Assembly (NCBI GenBank): GCA_900319625.1
Contig: ONPD01000007.1
Span: 1 to 64,000, forward strand
Direction of reading: 5' to 3'
Length of the DNA: 64,000 bases
DNA from: an uncultured Treponema sp.
GTDB lineage: Bacteria; Spirochaetota; Spirochaetia; Treponematales; Treponemataceae
Below are positions 25,763 through 34,461 of this stretch, piece by piece. The position numbers and the translations under genes were made by a program. Numbering within the stretch: the first letter of the stretch is position 1; every line of letters begins with the position of its first letter. The notes under the pieces are model-generated. The model did no database searches. It saw nothing but the letters and a program-made list of their open reading frames with translations, and was not told the DNA's origin.

Positions 25763-26581
25763 ATGACAATTAAAGCTCGCAATCGTTTCTATATGTTCTT
25801 TTTCGCAATTTCAATTACCATTCTGATTCTTTCATTAATATATTTTCACTATCTGAAATTTAAAGGACTTCTTGTTCTGCCGGAGGTTTACCAGTCACAA
25901 ACAGCTTCGGCTTCCCTTATAACAGGTTACAGACCATTTTTTACATTTCTTTCTATATTTATACAGATGTTTTATATAAGCGGCACAAGTCTGATGATTT
26001 TGTATGCCTTTTATAAAACACAGGCAGGAGAGCTGGGCTATTTTCTGGTTTTTCTTTTATCGCTGATGATGGACAGTCTTAGAATCGTCATTCCCCTGCT
26101 TCAGCTTTCCAACACCTATTCGTCCAGCCTTGTCACACTTGGAAATATTATTTTTACAGGAACGATTCTTTCACCGCTTTCGCTTTTGTGTCTGGTTCTT
26201 TTTTCTGCGGAAGAATACCGTCAGAACCTTGAGCAGAACTGTCTGATTCTTCTGGTTGCGGCTGCCTTTTTTGCCTTTGCTATTCCGCTGAACACTGCAA
26301 TTCTCCTTCCAAACTATGGTCTTTCCTGCTCATTCAAAAAGATTGTCTGGACAACCTACATTGTATTCAGCCTTATTGCCGTTTTTTCGCTTTTGATAAG
26401 TAATTTTAAGAATGAAATCCGCCAGCTTATGACGCTGGGCTTTTTCCTTATTGAACTTGGAGCCCTGCTTTTGAGGCAGAGTTATTCTCTTTTGATGATG
26501 ATTTTGTCAACGATAATTCTTGGCGGCGGAACCTTTATCTACTTTAAAGAGCTTCACAACCGCTATCTGTGGAACAACTGA
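25763..26581 (+). CDS. Integral membrane protein, unknown function
   Basis: A 272-residue, very hydrophobic protein with about seven predicted membrane segments: residues 12-30, 58-80, 90-110, 125-145, 160-180, 195-212 and 228-258. The loops are short and carry few charges. This layout resembles the seven-helix sensor modules often fused to spirochaete signalling domains, but no catalytic domain follows. No family is recognised. TATTTT ends 6 bases before the ATG, so the transcript may be leaderless. It converges with the kinase-like gene at 26585 with three bases between stops. Confidence 0.6.
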   Translation: MTIKARNRFYMFFFAISITILILSLIYFHYLKFKGLLVLPEVYQSQTASASLITGYRPFFTFLSIFIQMFYISGTSLMILYAFYKTQAGELGYFLVFLLSLMMDSLRIVIPLLQLSNTYSSSLVTLGNIIFTGTILSPLSLLCLVLFSAEEYRQNLEQNCLILLVAAAFFAFAIPLNTAILLPNYGLSCSFKKIVWTTYIVFSLIAVFSLLISNFKNEIRQLMTLGFFLIELGALLLRQSYSLLMMILSTIILGGGTFIYFKELHNRYLWNN

Positions 26582-26584
26582 TTT

Positions 26585-27208
26585 TTATATCAGCAATCCG
26601 AACACGCAGCCGATTGTAACCGGAATAATAAGGTTGTCAAAGTCGGAAAGAGGAAGCATTTCAAGGAACATTGCAAAAACCGCGGTAAGCAGACTTACAT
26701 AGCAGTTTGTACAGCAGCAGAAAACAGCTATGAAAACTGCAAGAAAACAGGTCAGACTTCCGGCTACAGTTTTCCCGTGACTTCCCGGAATTGTAATTCG
26801 TCCGATTAATTTTCCCGAAAGACTGGCAAGTCCGTCTCCAAAAGCCAGGGCATAGATTCCAACACGGGCACTTTCAAAAGGAAGAAAAAGAGCCGCAATA
26901 ATTATTCCGAAGACAAGGGTAACAGGCCCCAGTACAAAACGGTTTTCATCGCGCTTTCGGGCAGCAACTTCGGTGATTTTTGACACAAGAGGAATCGTGA
27001 CGCCTTTAAGGCGGAGAATTTCACAGACTGAATAGCCGCAAACTGCAAACAGCAGCATTGCGATTGTCGGATAAAAGGCCAGATGAAGAAAAAAAGGAAC
27101 AAAACTTGAGCAGATATGAATGCTCTTTCTGAAAAGCTCCTTTGCAATCGAGTTTGCCTTCTGGCGTAAATATATTCCGTATTGTATTGCCCTTACATTT
27201 TCATTCAT
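26585..27208 (-). CDS. Polyprenol/diacylglycerol kinase-like (CTP-dependent) membrane protein
   Basis: A 207-residue membrane protein of the SEC59/DGK1/VTE5 type. About five hydrophobic segments are visible. The motif FGDGLASLSGKLIGR near residues 118-132 matches the conserved GDGxAS...GK...GR signature of CTP-using phosphotransferases and phosphatidate cytidylyltransferases. The N-terminal ELFRKSIHI is another family mark. It probably phosphorylates a lipid alcohol or diacylglycerol. ATG at 27208, with GGAGG six bases upstream, is preferred over GTG one codon earlier. It lies 17 bases behind the giant TPR gene and should be its operon partner. Confidence 0.7.
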   Translation of the reverse strand: MNENVRAIQYGIYLRQKANSIAKELFRKSIHICSSFVPFFLHLAFYPTIAMLLFAVCGYSVCEILRLKGVTIPLVSKITEVAARKRDENRFVLGPVTLVFGIIIAALFLPFESARVGIYALAFGDGLASLSGKLIGRITIPGSHGKTVAGSLTCFLAVFIAVFCCCTNCYVSLLTAVFAMFLEMLPLSDFDNLIIPVTIGCVFGLLI

Positions 27209-27225
27209 CACTTTCCTCCGGAAGC

Positions 27226-30200
27226 TTATTTTCTTTCCTTATCGGTCAGAGTTTTTGGAATTTCTGTATAAATTGCCGGCTCGTATTCAGTAAAGTTATG
27301 AGTAACATATCTGATATTCTGCTCTGCCAGGTTTGTTCCGCCAAGACGAAGCATAGAAGTCTGATTTCTTGTAAGCGCATCCCAGGCACGAAGAGACTGC
27401 TGGAACTGAACGATTGATTTTGCATTCAGTCCGCTGTTTCCTGTTCGCTTTGCAAGACGATGTAGTGTTACGCCGTAGTTGTTAGCCGCATAGAGATAGG
27501 TATTTACGATATCATTATCTGAATCATTAACCTGAGGGAAAACCATTCCCCGGTCAGCAACCTCGTTATCAAGGTAAGCAACCAGCTGATTGTAATAGCC
27601 TTCAGCCGCATAGTCATCCCCGCGGAGAGAAAGGGTATTCGCCATTGCAAGCATAAGGTTTGGTTCCTTTACGTTTCCGTCGCTGGCCTTCATAAATGAA
27701 CCAAGTGCTTCAGTAAGATTATCATTGTTATACTGAATAAAGCCGATTCGGTAGCGGATTTTAGGACTGTCGTTATTAAGCTCAACAGAACTCATATAAT
27801 TTTTGAGGGCGTCGTCATAATCAGCTGAAACAAAATATTTCAAATCAGCCATATCTTCATAAAGCTTTCCAATCTGCTGATTTCCTTCAAAGCCGGCATT
27901 ATCACGTTCCTTTGTATAAAGAGAAATACCATCTGCAAACTGCTCCTGGGCCTGAACGTGCTCGTCGTTGCTTTCATAGAACTCGCCCAGAAGTCTGTAG
28001 CTGTCGATGTACTTGTAAATATCACGACGTTTCAAAGAAGGGGCTGCATCAAACTTTTTGAGCGTATTCTGCAATGTTCTTTCGATATGCTCAGATTCCT
28101 GAGATTCAATGTAATAGCGCGAAAGATTGTAAAGGGCAATCGGATTATCCGGATTTGCGTGGGCAGCAGTAAGAAGAAGCTTTCTGAGTCCGTCAATCTG
28201 GAAGCGCAGGTATTCCTGACTTGCAGGAAGAGGTCCATAATATTTATCAAGAAGGTAACCGCTGAGTTCAGTCCAGTCTTCGGCAGACAAAGACTTAGGA
28301 TTTCCGTCAAAATTCTGCTTAACTTCAAGTACCTGACGCAGCTTATCAGAACGGATGAAATATCTCATCATTCGCGACATATAGAGATTATTCGGTTTAT
28401 AGAGCTGGATGAGAGAAGCATACTGTTCACGGGCAAGTTCAAGCTTTGCAGGGTCCTTTTCTGTTCCCCATTCAAGGTAAACATCACCAAGCTTTAAGAT
28501 TCCGTCAGGATCATTGATATGATAATCAAGAACTTCACGGCGGACGATTTCCTCAGCCTTTTCGTAGTTTACCATATCTTCAAGTTCCATATCGGCATAT
28601 TCGAGGCCGGCTTCCTTATCGTGGCGGAAGCACATAAGGATATTCTGATACATTTTTTCTGCCCTCTGGAACTGCTTATGCTCCCTGTAGCCACGGGCAT
28701 AATTGAAGAACCACTTACGGTTCAGACGGTAGCTTACAGCCTCATCAAATTTGATTTCTGACTGAGGATATTCTTCTGCCTGCAAAAGGGCATAACCCTG
28801 CTTGTAAAGTTTTGAGGCCATAAGCGGCTTCCAGATACAGTTCTTTCCAAAATTGAAAAGTCCGATTCCAACAAGAAGCAGGGCACAGCCGACGATAAAG
28901 CCCGGAATGATTCGGTTTCTGAGCTGATAAGAAAGAGATTTTTTATAGGCTTCGTATTCTTCTGCTGAACGGTGCTCAAAATCACGAGGAACCGGAATCG
29001 AAATATCCATCATCTTTTCGAGCATTGCGGCAACCTGACGGGCCGGTGCTTTATTAAGGATTTTTTCGATTACTTCAAATTCAGCATCATCTGTAAATTC
29101 ATCCTGAACGATGAAATTTTCAAAGGCAAGGCGGACATTCAGAGGATATTCGCTGAAATTCTTAAGGAAGGTCTTGTACTGTTCGTCAGATAGAGTATTT
29201 GGAGGCAGCTTTTCGCCCGGAAGAGCGTCTGTAAAGTCTGGTGTATCCAGTTCTTCGTGAGCTGGAGCTGACGGCTTTTGAGTTTTTGCTTTTTTCGAAG
29301 CAGGAGCTTCTTCTGTTTCTGCAGCATCTACATCGGTAAAGCCTGTAATTTCAAAGTCAGTATCAAAGCCTAAATCATCGGAACCTGAATCAAGCTGACT
29401 GTCGGTATCGGAAATACCAAAGTCAATATCATCCATACCGGTTGTATCAAAGGTTTCGAGAGGCTCGCCTGAATTCATATCATCCAGGCCTTCGGTATTA
29501 TCTAAGTCAGAATAATCACCACTTTCTTCGCTTACAGTATCTGTAAAGTCAGGTGCGCCACTGCCAAAGCCGTCCATATCATCAAGATTGAAGGTTTCGG
29601 AAGGAAGTTCGTCTGAAGGAACAGCTTCTGCTGCTTCTGAAGGAGTTTCGGCTTCATCATCTGCAATTCCTTCGACATTGAAGTCATCCATTGAAGGGCC
29701 GCTAGTATCTCCTAAATCACCAAGATCTCCTAAATCACCAAGATCTCCTAAATCCGGCATAGCCGACGAGAAATCCTCTGCCGGTGCTTCTTCAGAAGAC
29801 ACTTCGTCAGCAGGGGCTTCTTCAGCGGGACTTTCCTCAGCGGGCGCTTCTTCTGCTGAGAACTCTTCCGAAGAAGCTTCATCTACGACAGGAGCGTCAG
29901 ATGAGAAATCATCTGGAAGAGGAGCATCCATATCATCAAGGTTGAAAATATCATCACTGAAAGCTGGGGCTTCGGCGTCAGTCTCTGGTGCAGCCTCAGG
30001 TGTCGCTTCCGTTTCTGCAGGAAGCTCTTCGGAAGCAGCTTCCCCCTCACCTTCCGGCGCAGGGGCATCATCAAATGAAAGGTCAAGGTCCGCTGCAGGA
30101 GAAGCTTCCTCAGAAGGAGTATCTTCAAGTGAAAGTCCCTCTTCAGGGGCGGCAGCAGCTTCCTGCTCTGGAGAAGTTTCCATTACAGGAGCATCCATAT

Positions 30201-31803
30201 CATCAAGGTTAAAGATGTCGTCACTGAAAGCAGGAGCTTCGGCGTCAGTCTCTGGTGCAGCCTCAGGTGTCGCTTCCGTTTCTGCAGGAGGCTCTTCGGA
30301 AGCAGCTTCTCCTTCAACTGTAAACGGCACATCAATCGCCTCGGCAGCATCATCTGCCAGGTCAGTCTCCCCTTCAGCCTCAGTCTCACTTTCACTTTCA
30401 GCAGGAGCTGCCTCTTCCACCTCAGCGGCCGGCTCAGTCATATCCGGCATATCAAAGCCGTCAATATCAAGGGCATCAAGCGACAAATCTTCTATATTAA
30501 TATCAGCCGGATTAGTTTTTGGAACTTCTGGTGCTGCACTTTCATCTGTTATATCAAGCTGGTCAGCAAGATCAGTTGCATCATCAGAAGCATCAGCTTC
30601 AGGCTTTTTATTCTGAGCAGGCTGATCCGGATGCATATTGGTTTCTTCATCATCATCAAAACCTGCGCTTATATCAAACTCATCATAATCGTATTCAGGC
30701 TTCTGTTTTGCTTTATTACCTGCGGCAGCAACACTCTTTTCAAGATCCATTCCCATATCCGGAATGTCATCAAGATTAAGTTCTTCAAGATCAGAAACTT
30801 CAAGTTCACTTTCTTTAGCAGGCTGGCTTTCAGCTTTGTCTTCCCTGCCAACCTCAGAAAGTCCGATTAAATCATTTTCTTCAAGAGGCGCACCTGCAGG
30901 AGCCTCAGACGGAATATCGCCCAGGTCTCCCTCCAGGCCGCTAGTGTCACCTAAATCACCAAGCTCAGGCAAATCATCCAGCTCAGTAACATCAGATAAA
31001 TCAGGAACTGCATCCTCTTCAGGAATTACAACTTCGTCAGCAGGATTAGCTTCAGCCCCGTCATCAAGCGAAGGCAAATCTGAAGTATCATCAAAAGAAA
31101 GGTCAGAAATATCATTAGGGAAATCAAGACCGTCAGCACCAGGCACAGGTTTCACACCGGTAAGCTCGTCTAAATCTCCAAGTTCTTCAATATCAGAAAT
31201 ATCAGTAGTATCTGTGCTGTCTGTACTATCAGCAGAAGCTTCCAGTTCAGCCAGTTCCGGGAAATCAGTAATATTAATATCAGGCTCCGGCTCTGGCTCA
31301 GTTTCAACTTCTGGTTCCGGCTCGTCAAATCCGGCACCCGCAAGAAGGGCATCAAGTCCCATATCAGCAATCGAAATTTCAGGCTCAGGTTCTGGCTCCG
31401 GCTCTGCTTCAGGCTCGTCCTCAAACATAGAAAGATCTGGCATGCCTTCATCACCACCAGCACCGTCATCAGCGCCGGCTCCCATTCCCATATTCAAAAG
31501 ATCAGACATGTCAGGGGCATTAGAAGCGGCAGGCTCAGCAGAATCTCCGGATAAGTCACTGTCAGCGGAAGGAGCTCCTTCACCGGTAATATCAGAAAAA
31601 TCTTCTTCAACAGGGGCCGCTTCTTCTTCCGCCTCATTCACAGGCATTCCGATTACAAATTCTTCAGAGTCATCAATATCAGGGATAGTAGACGGGATTT
31701 CAACTTTGACAGGCTTTTCTCCGCGCGATGCACGAACAGAAACTTCGTTACCAAGAGAGAGCATATCGCTGTTAAACTTTTTTAGTTGATTTAAGCCTGG
31801 CAT
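27226..31803 (-). CDS. Giant acidic, membrane-anchored TPR protein
   Basis: A 1525-residue protein in three parts. Residues about 40-880 are low-complexity and extremely acidic (Asp, Glu, Ala, Pro, Ser), with many short DDMD, DLGDL and EAPAEE repeats and one 123-base duplicated block. Residues about 880-960 are a small folded segment (LPPNTLSDEQYKTFLKNF). A single membrane helix (IIPGFIVGCALLLVGIGLF) lies near 960-985. The C-terminal 530 residues are TPR-like repeats (YKQGYALLQAEEYPQSEIKF; YARGYREHKQFQRAEKMYQN). No signal peptide, so the acidic part should be cytoplasmic and the TPRs periplasmic. TAAAAT ends 6 bases before the ATG. It is probably spirochaete-specific and may be a scaffold; that role is inferred. 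Confidence 0.75.
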   Translation of the reverse strand: MPGLNQLKKFNSDMLSLGNEVSVRASRGEKPVKVEIPSTIPDIDDSEEFVIGMPVNEAEEEAAPVEEDFSDITGEGAPSADSDLSGDSAEPAASNAPDMSDLLNMGMGAGADDGAGGDEGMPDLSMFEDEPEAEPEPEPEPEISIADMGLDALLAGAGFDEPEPEVETEPEPEPDINITDFPELAELEASADSTDSTDTTDISDIEELGDLDELTGVKPVPGADGLDFPNDISDLSFDDTSDLPSLDDGAEANPADEVVIPEEDAVPDLSDVTELDDLPELGDLGDTSGLEGDLGDIPSEAPAGAPLEENDLIGLSEVGREDKAESQPAKESELEVSDLEELNLDDIPDMGMDLEKSVAAAGNKAKQKPEYDYDEFDISAGFDDDEETNMHPDQPAQNKKPEADASDDATDLADQLDITDESAAPEVPKTNPADINIEDLSLDALDIDGFDMPDMTEPAAEVEEAAPAESESETEAEGETDLADDAAEAIDVPFTVEGEAASEEPPAETEATPEAAPETDAEAPAFSDDIFNLDDMDAPVMETSPEQEAAAAPEEGLSLEDTPSEEASPAADLDLSFDDAPAPEGEGEAASEELPAETEATPEAAPETDAEAPAFSDDIFNLDDMDAPLPDDFSSDAPVVDEASSEEFSAEEAPAEESPAEEAPADEVSSEEAPAEDFSSAMPDLGDLGDLGDLGDLGDTSGPSMDDFNVEGIADDEAETPSEAAEAVPSDELPSETFNLDDMDGFGSGAPDFTDTVSEESGDYSDLDNTEGLDDMNSGEPLETFDTTGMDDIDFGISDTDSQLDSGSDDLGFDTDFEITGFTDVDAAETEEAPASKKAKTQKPSAPAHEELDTPDFTDALPGEKLPPNTLSDEQYKTFLKNFSEYPLNVRLAFENFIVQDEFTDDAEFEVIEKILNKAPARQVAAMLEKMMDISIPVPRDFEHRSAEEYEAYKKSLSYQLRNRIIPGFIVGCALLLVGIGLFNFGKNCIWKPLMASKLYKQGYALLQAEEYPQSEIKFDEAVSYRLNRKWFFNYARGYREHKQFQRAEKMYQNILMCFRHDKEAGLEYADMELEDMVNYEKAEEIVRREVLDYHINDPDGILKLGDVYLEWGTEKDPAKLELAREQYASLIQLYKPNNLYMSRMMRYFIRSDKLRQVLEVKQNFDGNPKSLSAEDWTELSGYLLDKYYGPLPASQEYLRFQIDGLRKLLLTAAHANPDNPIALYNLSRYYIESQESEHIERTLQNTLKKFDAAPSLKRRDIYKYIDSYRLLGEFYESNDEHVQAQEQFADGISLYTKERDNAGFEGNQQIGKLYEDMADLKYFVSADYDDALKNYMSSVELNNDSPKIRYRIGFIQYNNDNLTEALGSFMKASDGNVKEPNLMLAMANTLSLRGDDYAAEGYYNQLVAYLDNEVADRGMVFPQVNDSDNDIVNTYLYAANNYGVTLHRLAKRTGNSGLNAKSIVQFQQSLRAWDALTRNQTSMLRLGGTNLAEQNIRYVTHNFTEYEPAIYTEIPKTLTDKERK
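29921..30310 (-). repeat. Internal duplication in the acidic protein gene
   Basis: Blocks beginning at 29921 and 30188, about 123 bases each and offset by 267, are nearly identical and encode the same SDDIFNLDDMDAP-type segment with a PETDAEAPAF-type neighbour. A further 18-base tandem (CCTAAATCACCAAGATCT) stands at about 29710-29755. Confidence 0.8.
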
Positions 31804-31968
31804 AAGTTAATTTTACCCCACAACACTTCAATATTACAAGAGAGTTGTTTTCCCCCTACTCTTCATTAGTTTAACGGAATTTTTGAGGGGGCACTTTAAC
31901 ACTTTTTTCTTATTTATAAATTTGAAAAAAATCCTAAATCTCACGCGCCCGCTGCCGACAATCACAGT

Positions 31969-32691
31969 ATGAAAAAGACAAAGATTCTCCTGGCCCTAAG
32001 CCTGTTTTTAGCACTGGCGGGAAAAGCATTCTGTGCAGCTCCCTTGAATTTCCAGAACTACGAGCTTGATACGCTTTTGCACAACATCGATAAGCCCTGC
32101 GAGCCAATCATTACGGAAGATTACATTATTTTTACGGCTCCAGTGCAGAACCGTTCGGTAGGAATTGCATTTGATTTTGAAAATTATCAGGTGATTCATC
32201 CTTTCCAGCTGCTGACCAGCACAGATGAAGACGGAAATTCCACCCGCAAGCATCTTTTTTACTGCTACCAGCGCCAGCACCGCTTTGACACGTTGAAATA
32301 CCGCCTTGTAATCGACGGCCTGTGGACAACAGATCCGATGAACCCCAAGCGCGAATACGACGACCAGGTAAATTTGTATTTTTCTAAACTCGATAATCTG
32401 GGGCAAATCCGCATAGAAACCGAAGCCACCAAAAACGACACCGTAAAGTTCATTTACAAGGGCGAAAGCGGCCTCAAACTCAATCTTGCCGGCACCTTCA
32501 CCAACTGGGACCCATGGATTTACCAGCTGGAAGAAATTCAGCCTGGCCTTTACGAACTGGAACTGCCCCTGACCACCGGCACCTACTACTACAACTATTA
32601 TCTGGGCCTGACCCCAATTCTGGACAACACCAACCCGGAAAAAATCTACACCGCAGACGGCCGCAGTGCCAGCGTGATTAGAGTGAATTAG
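31969..32691 (+). CDS. Secreted protein with glycogen-binding (CBM48-like) domain
   Basis: A 240-residue exported protein. Residues 1-22 are a signal peptide ending KAFCA. The N-terminal half is unassigned (NYELDTLLHNIDKPCEPIIT). The C-terminal 85 residues are an E-set/AMPK-type glycogen-binding domain: LNLAGTFTNWDPW, with the carbohydrate-contact tryptophans, and GLYELELPLTTGTYYYNYYL. Such domains bind alpha-glucans; no catalytic domain is attached. The protein probably acts in the periplasm or on the surface, consistent with malQ and GH13 genes elsewhere in the window. A GGGGGA hairpin (repeat B) follows the stop. I see no ribosome site. Confidence 0.7.
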   Translation: MKKTKILLALSLFLALAGKAFCAAPLNFQNYELDTLLHNIDKPCEPIITEDYIIFTAPVQNRSVGIAFDFENYQVIHPFQLLTSTDEDGNSTRKHLFYCYQRQHRFDTLKYRLVIDGLWTTDPMNPKREYDDQVNLYFSKLDNLGQIRIETEATKNDTVKFIYKGESGLKLNLAGTFTNWDPWIYQLEEIQPGLYELELPLTTGTYYYNYYLGLTPILDNTNPEKIYTADGRSASVIRVN

Positions 32692-32700
32692 ATAAAAAAA

Positions 32701-32784
32701 AGAGGGGGAAGTCTCCCCCTGCGCCCGCACTTTGTTGCGGGCTACCCTCTCTGCGGGCTCAAACGCCGCCCGCAACGCCTGCTA
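32701..32784. repeat. Dispersed repeat family B, copy 2
   Basis: GGGGGA pairs with TCCCCC, GCCCGCA with TGCGGGC, and the block from 32751 (CTGCGGGCTCAAACGCCG, then CCCGCAACGCCTGCT) matches the copy at 8626-8716. The T-poor GC-rich hairpins may act as a 3'-end element. It abuts the stop of the small minus-strand ORF at 32782. Confidence 0.75.
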
Positions 32785-32883
32785 TCTGAATCTCCTAGCC
32801 ATGTCTGCAAAGGTCGTAATCCAAATACTAACTTCCGGAGGCATGTAACCTTTGCACGACTTCTGCATACGCAGAATTCGCAT
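32782..32883 (-). CDS. Small ORF with ffh-like tail
   Basis: A 33-residue ORF just behind ffh: MRILRMQKSCKGYMPP, then EVSIWITTFADMARRFR. Its last residues, ADMARRFR and stop, imitate the end of Ffh (QAMARRFR and stop) at the nucleotide level too. There is no good ribosome site, but it follows ffh closely and could be read by coupling. It may be a real small gene, a duplicated ffh end or chance. The palindrome TGCAAAGGT/ACCTTTGCA lies inside it. Confidence 0.3.
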   Translation of the reverse strand: MRILRMQKSCKGYMPPEVSIWITTFADMARRFR

Positions 32884-32893
32884 TGGATTTTCT

Positions 32894-34315
32894 CTATCTA
32901 AAACGTCTAGCCATGGCCTGAAGTTTACTCATATCCATTCCCTTGAGAGCGTTCATGTCTAGGCCGCCGGCACCGCCCATCATTGACGGATCAAGACCAA
33001 GCTGATTCATCATTTTGCCCTGGAGACCGCGGTTACGGCTTACCTTTTTCATCATAAGCTTTGTCTTTTCAAACTGCTTGATGAGTTTGTTTACGTCGGC
33101 AACGCTGGTTCCGCTTCCTTTGGCAATTCGCTTACGGCGGCTAGGACCAATAATCAGGTGGTTCAGACGCTCTTTGTATGTCATACTCTGAATGATAGCT
33201 TCGTTCTTTTTCATGCCGCTCATATCAAGCTGGCTTGGGTCAATTCCGTTCATGCCAGGAAGCATTTCCAAAAGCTTACTCATGCTGCCCATCTTTTTAA
33301 CCTGCTGGAACTGCTCAAGCATATCCTGCAGGGTAAACTCGTTGCGCTGGAGTTTTTTCTGCATTTTAAGGGCAGCTTCTTCATCAACAGTTTCCTGGGC
33401 TTTTTCAACCAGGGAAACGATATCACCCATACCAAGGATACGGCTGGCAATTCGTTCAGGATGGAAAACTTCAAAATCTTCTGTTTTTTCACCGGTACCA
33501 ACGAACAAAATAGGCTTATCAGTGATTGTTTTAAGAGAAAGTGCCGCACCACCGCGGGCATCTGAGTCAAACTTTGTAAGGATAACGCCGGTAAGCCCCA
33601 TCTGCTCATCAAAGCTCTTTGCAATATCAACGGCATTCTGACCGGTCATTGCATCGGCAACCAAGAGCACTTCAACCGGGCTAGTTACCTTCTTGATTTT
33701 TACAAGTTCTGCCATCATCTCTTGGTCAATCTGAAGACGACCGGCAGTATCGATGATGATTGTATCGTTTCCGTTACGGCGGGCAAAATCAATTGCTTCT
33801 TTTGCGTTCTTAACGGCATCTTTTGAATTTTCTTTGAAAACCGGAACTCCGATTTTTTCTCCAAGCTGAGAAAGCTGTTCAACAGCGGCTGGACGAACTA
33901 AGTCACAGGCAGCAAGAAGAGGCTTTCTTCCGTCTTTTAGGAGTTTTGCGGCAAGCTTGTGGGCAGCAGTAGTTTTACCGGCACCCTGCAAACCGAGCAT
34001 AAGGATAACCGACTGAGTATCAGGTCCCTTAAGGTGAAGGTCAACCTTTGTATCACCCAGCATGGCAACAATTTTGTCGTAAATGATTTTTACAAACTGC
34101 TGGCCAGGATCTACGGCTTTAAGAACCTTTTCTCCCTTTGCTTCTTCGATTGTAGAATTAACAAAGCGGCGTACAACGCGAAGGTTTACATCGGCTTCAA
34201 GAAGAGCCATTTTAATCTGCTCAACTGAATCCTCAATATTTCGTTCGGTAATTGTAGACTTACCACTAATAGTTTTAACAATTCCGCTAAATGCACTTGA
34301 AAGTTTTTCTAACAT
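32894..34315 (-). CDS. ffh: Signal recognition particle protein Ffh
   Basis: A 473-residue SRP GTPase that with 4.5S RNA targets nascent inner-membrane proteins to FtsY. An N domain (1-85) is followed by the G domain with the P-loop GLQGAGKTT (108-116), DTAGRLQ, and TKFDSDARGG. The C-terminal M domain is methionine-rich (MGSMSKLLEMLPGM; KLMMKKVSRNRG) and ends in a Gly/Met-rich tail. The start has AGGAAA eight bases upstream. Palindromic repeat A occupies the spacer to gpsA. The 4.5S RNA gene was not found in the window. Confidence 0.97.
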   Translation of the reverse strand: MLEKLSSAFSGIVKTISGKSTITERNIEDSVEQIKMALLEADVNLRVVRRFVNSTIEEAKGEKVLKAVDPGQQFVKIIYDKIVAMLGDTKVDLHLKGPDTQSVILMLGLQGAGKTTAAHKLAAKLLKDGRKPLLAACDLVRPAAVEQLSQLGEKIGVPVFKENSKDAVKNAKEAIDFARRNGNDTIIIDTAGRLQIDQEMMAELVKIKKVTSPVEVLLVADAMTGQNAVDIAKSFDEQMGLTGVILTKFDSDARGGAALSLKTITDKPILFVGTGEKTEDFEVFHPERIASRILGMGDIVSLVEKAQETVDEEAALKMQKKLQRNEFTLQDMLEQFQQVKKMGSMSKLLEMLPGMNGIDPSQLDMSGMKKNEAIIQSMTYKERLNHLIIGPSRRKRIAKGSGTSVADVNKLIKQFEKTKLMMKKVSRNRGLQGKMMNQLGLDPSMMGGAGGLDMNALKGMDMSKLQAMARRFR

Positions 34316-34338
34316 ACTATTTTTCCTACTAAGTGATT

Positions 34339-34461
34339 GACTCGCGGATTACTCCGCTCGGAGCGATTTTATCGATGAACCTAAAAGTCGCTGCAAGCAG
34401 CTTAGCAAGTTAAAACTTGCGACCCGCTGCCGCAGCTCGTTTTTTAACGGTTCTTCGATTT
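34339..34461. repeat. Palindromic repeat family A, copy between ffh and gpsA
   Basis: ATCGATGAACC at 34371 and GGTTCTTCGAT at 34449 close the fold. Inside are TAAAA/TTTTTTA arms, GTCGC with GCGAC and CAAGTT with AACTTG. A side hairpin GCGG-ATTACT-CCGC lies at 34343-34356. The closing stem GAACC/GGTTC replaces AATCC/GGATT and GAAGC/GCTTC of the other units, so pairing is kept while sequence changes. Confidence 0.75.

Noticed and set aside
29588..31789. Long plus-strand Ser/Ala-rich open frames (29588-30616 and 30764-31789)
   Set aside because: They are antisense shadows of the repetitive acidic protein gene; the reverse of GAA/GAT-rich codons gives TTC/ATC/TCA open frames without a start site or ribosome site.
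32008..32775. Minus-strand frame opposite the CBM48-like gene
   Set aside because: The plus-strand frame has a signal peptide and a recognisable domain; the reverse frame has neither.
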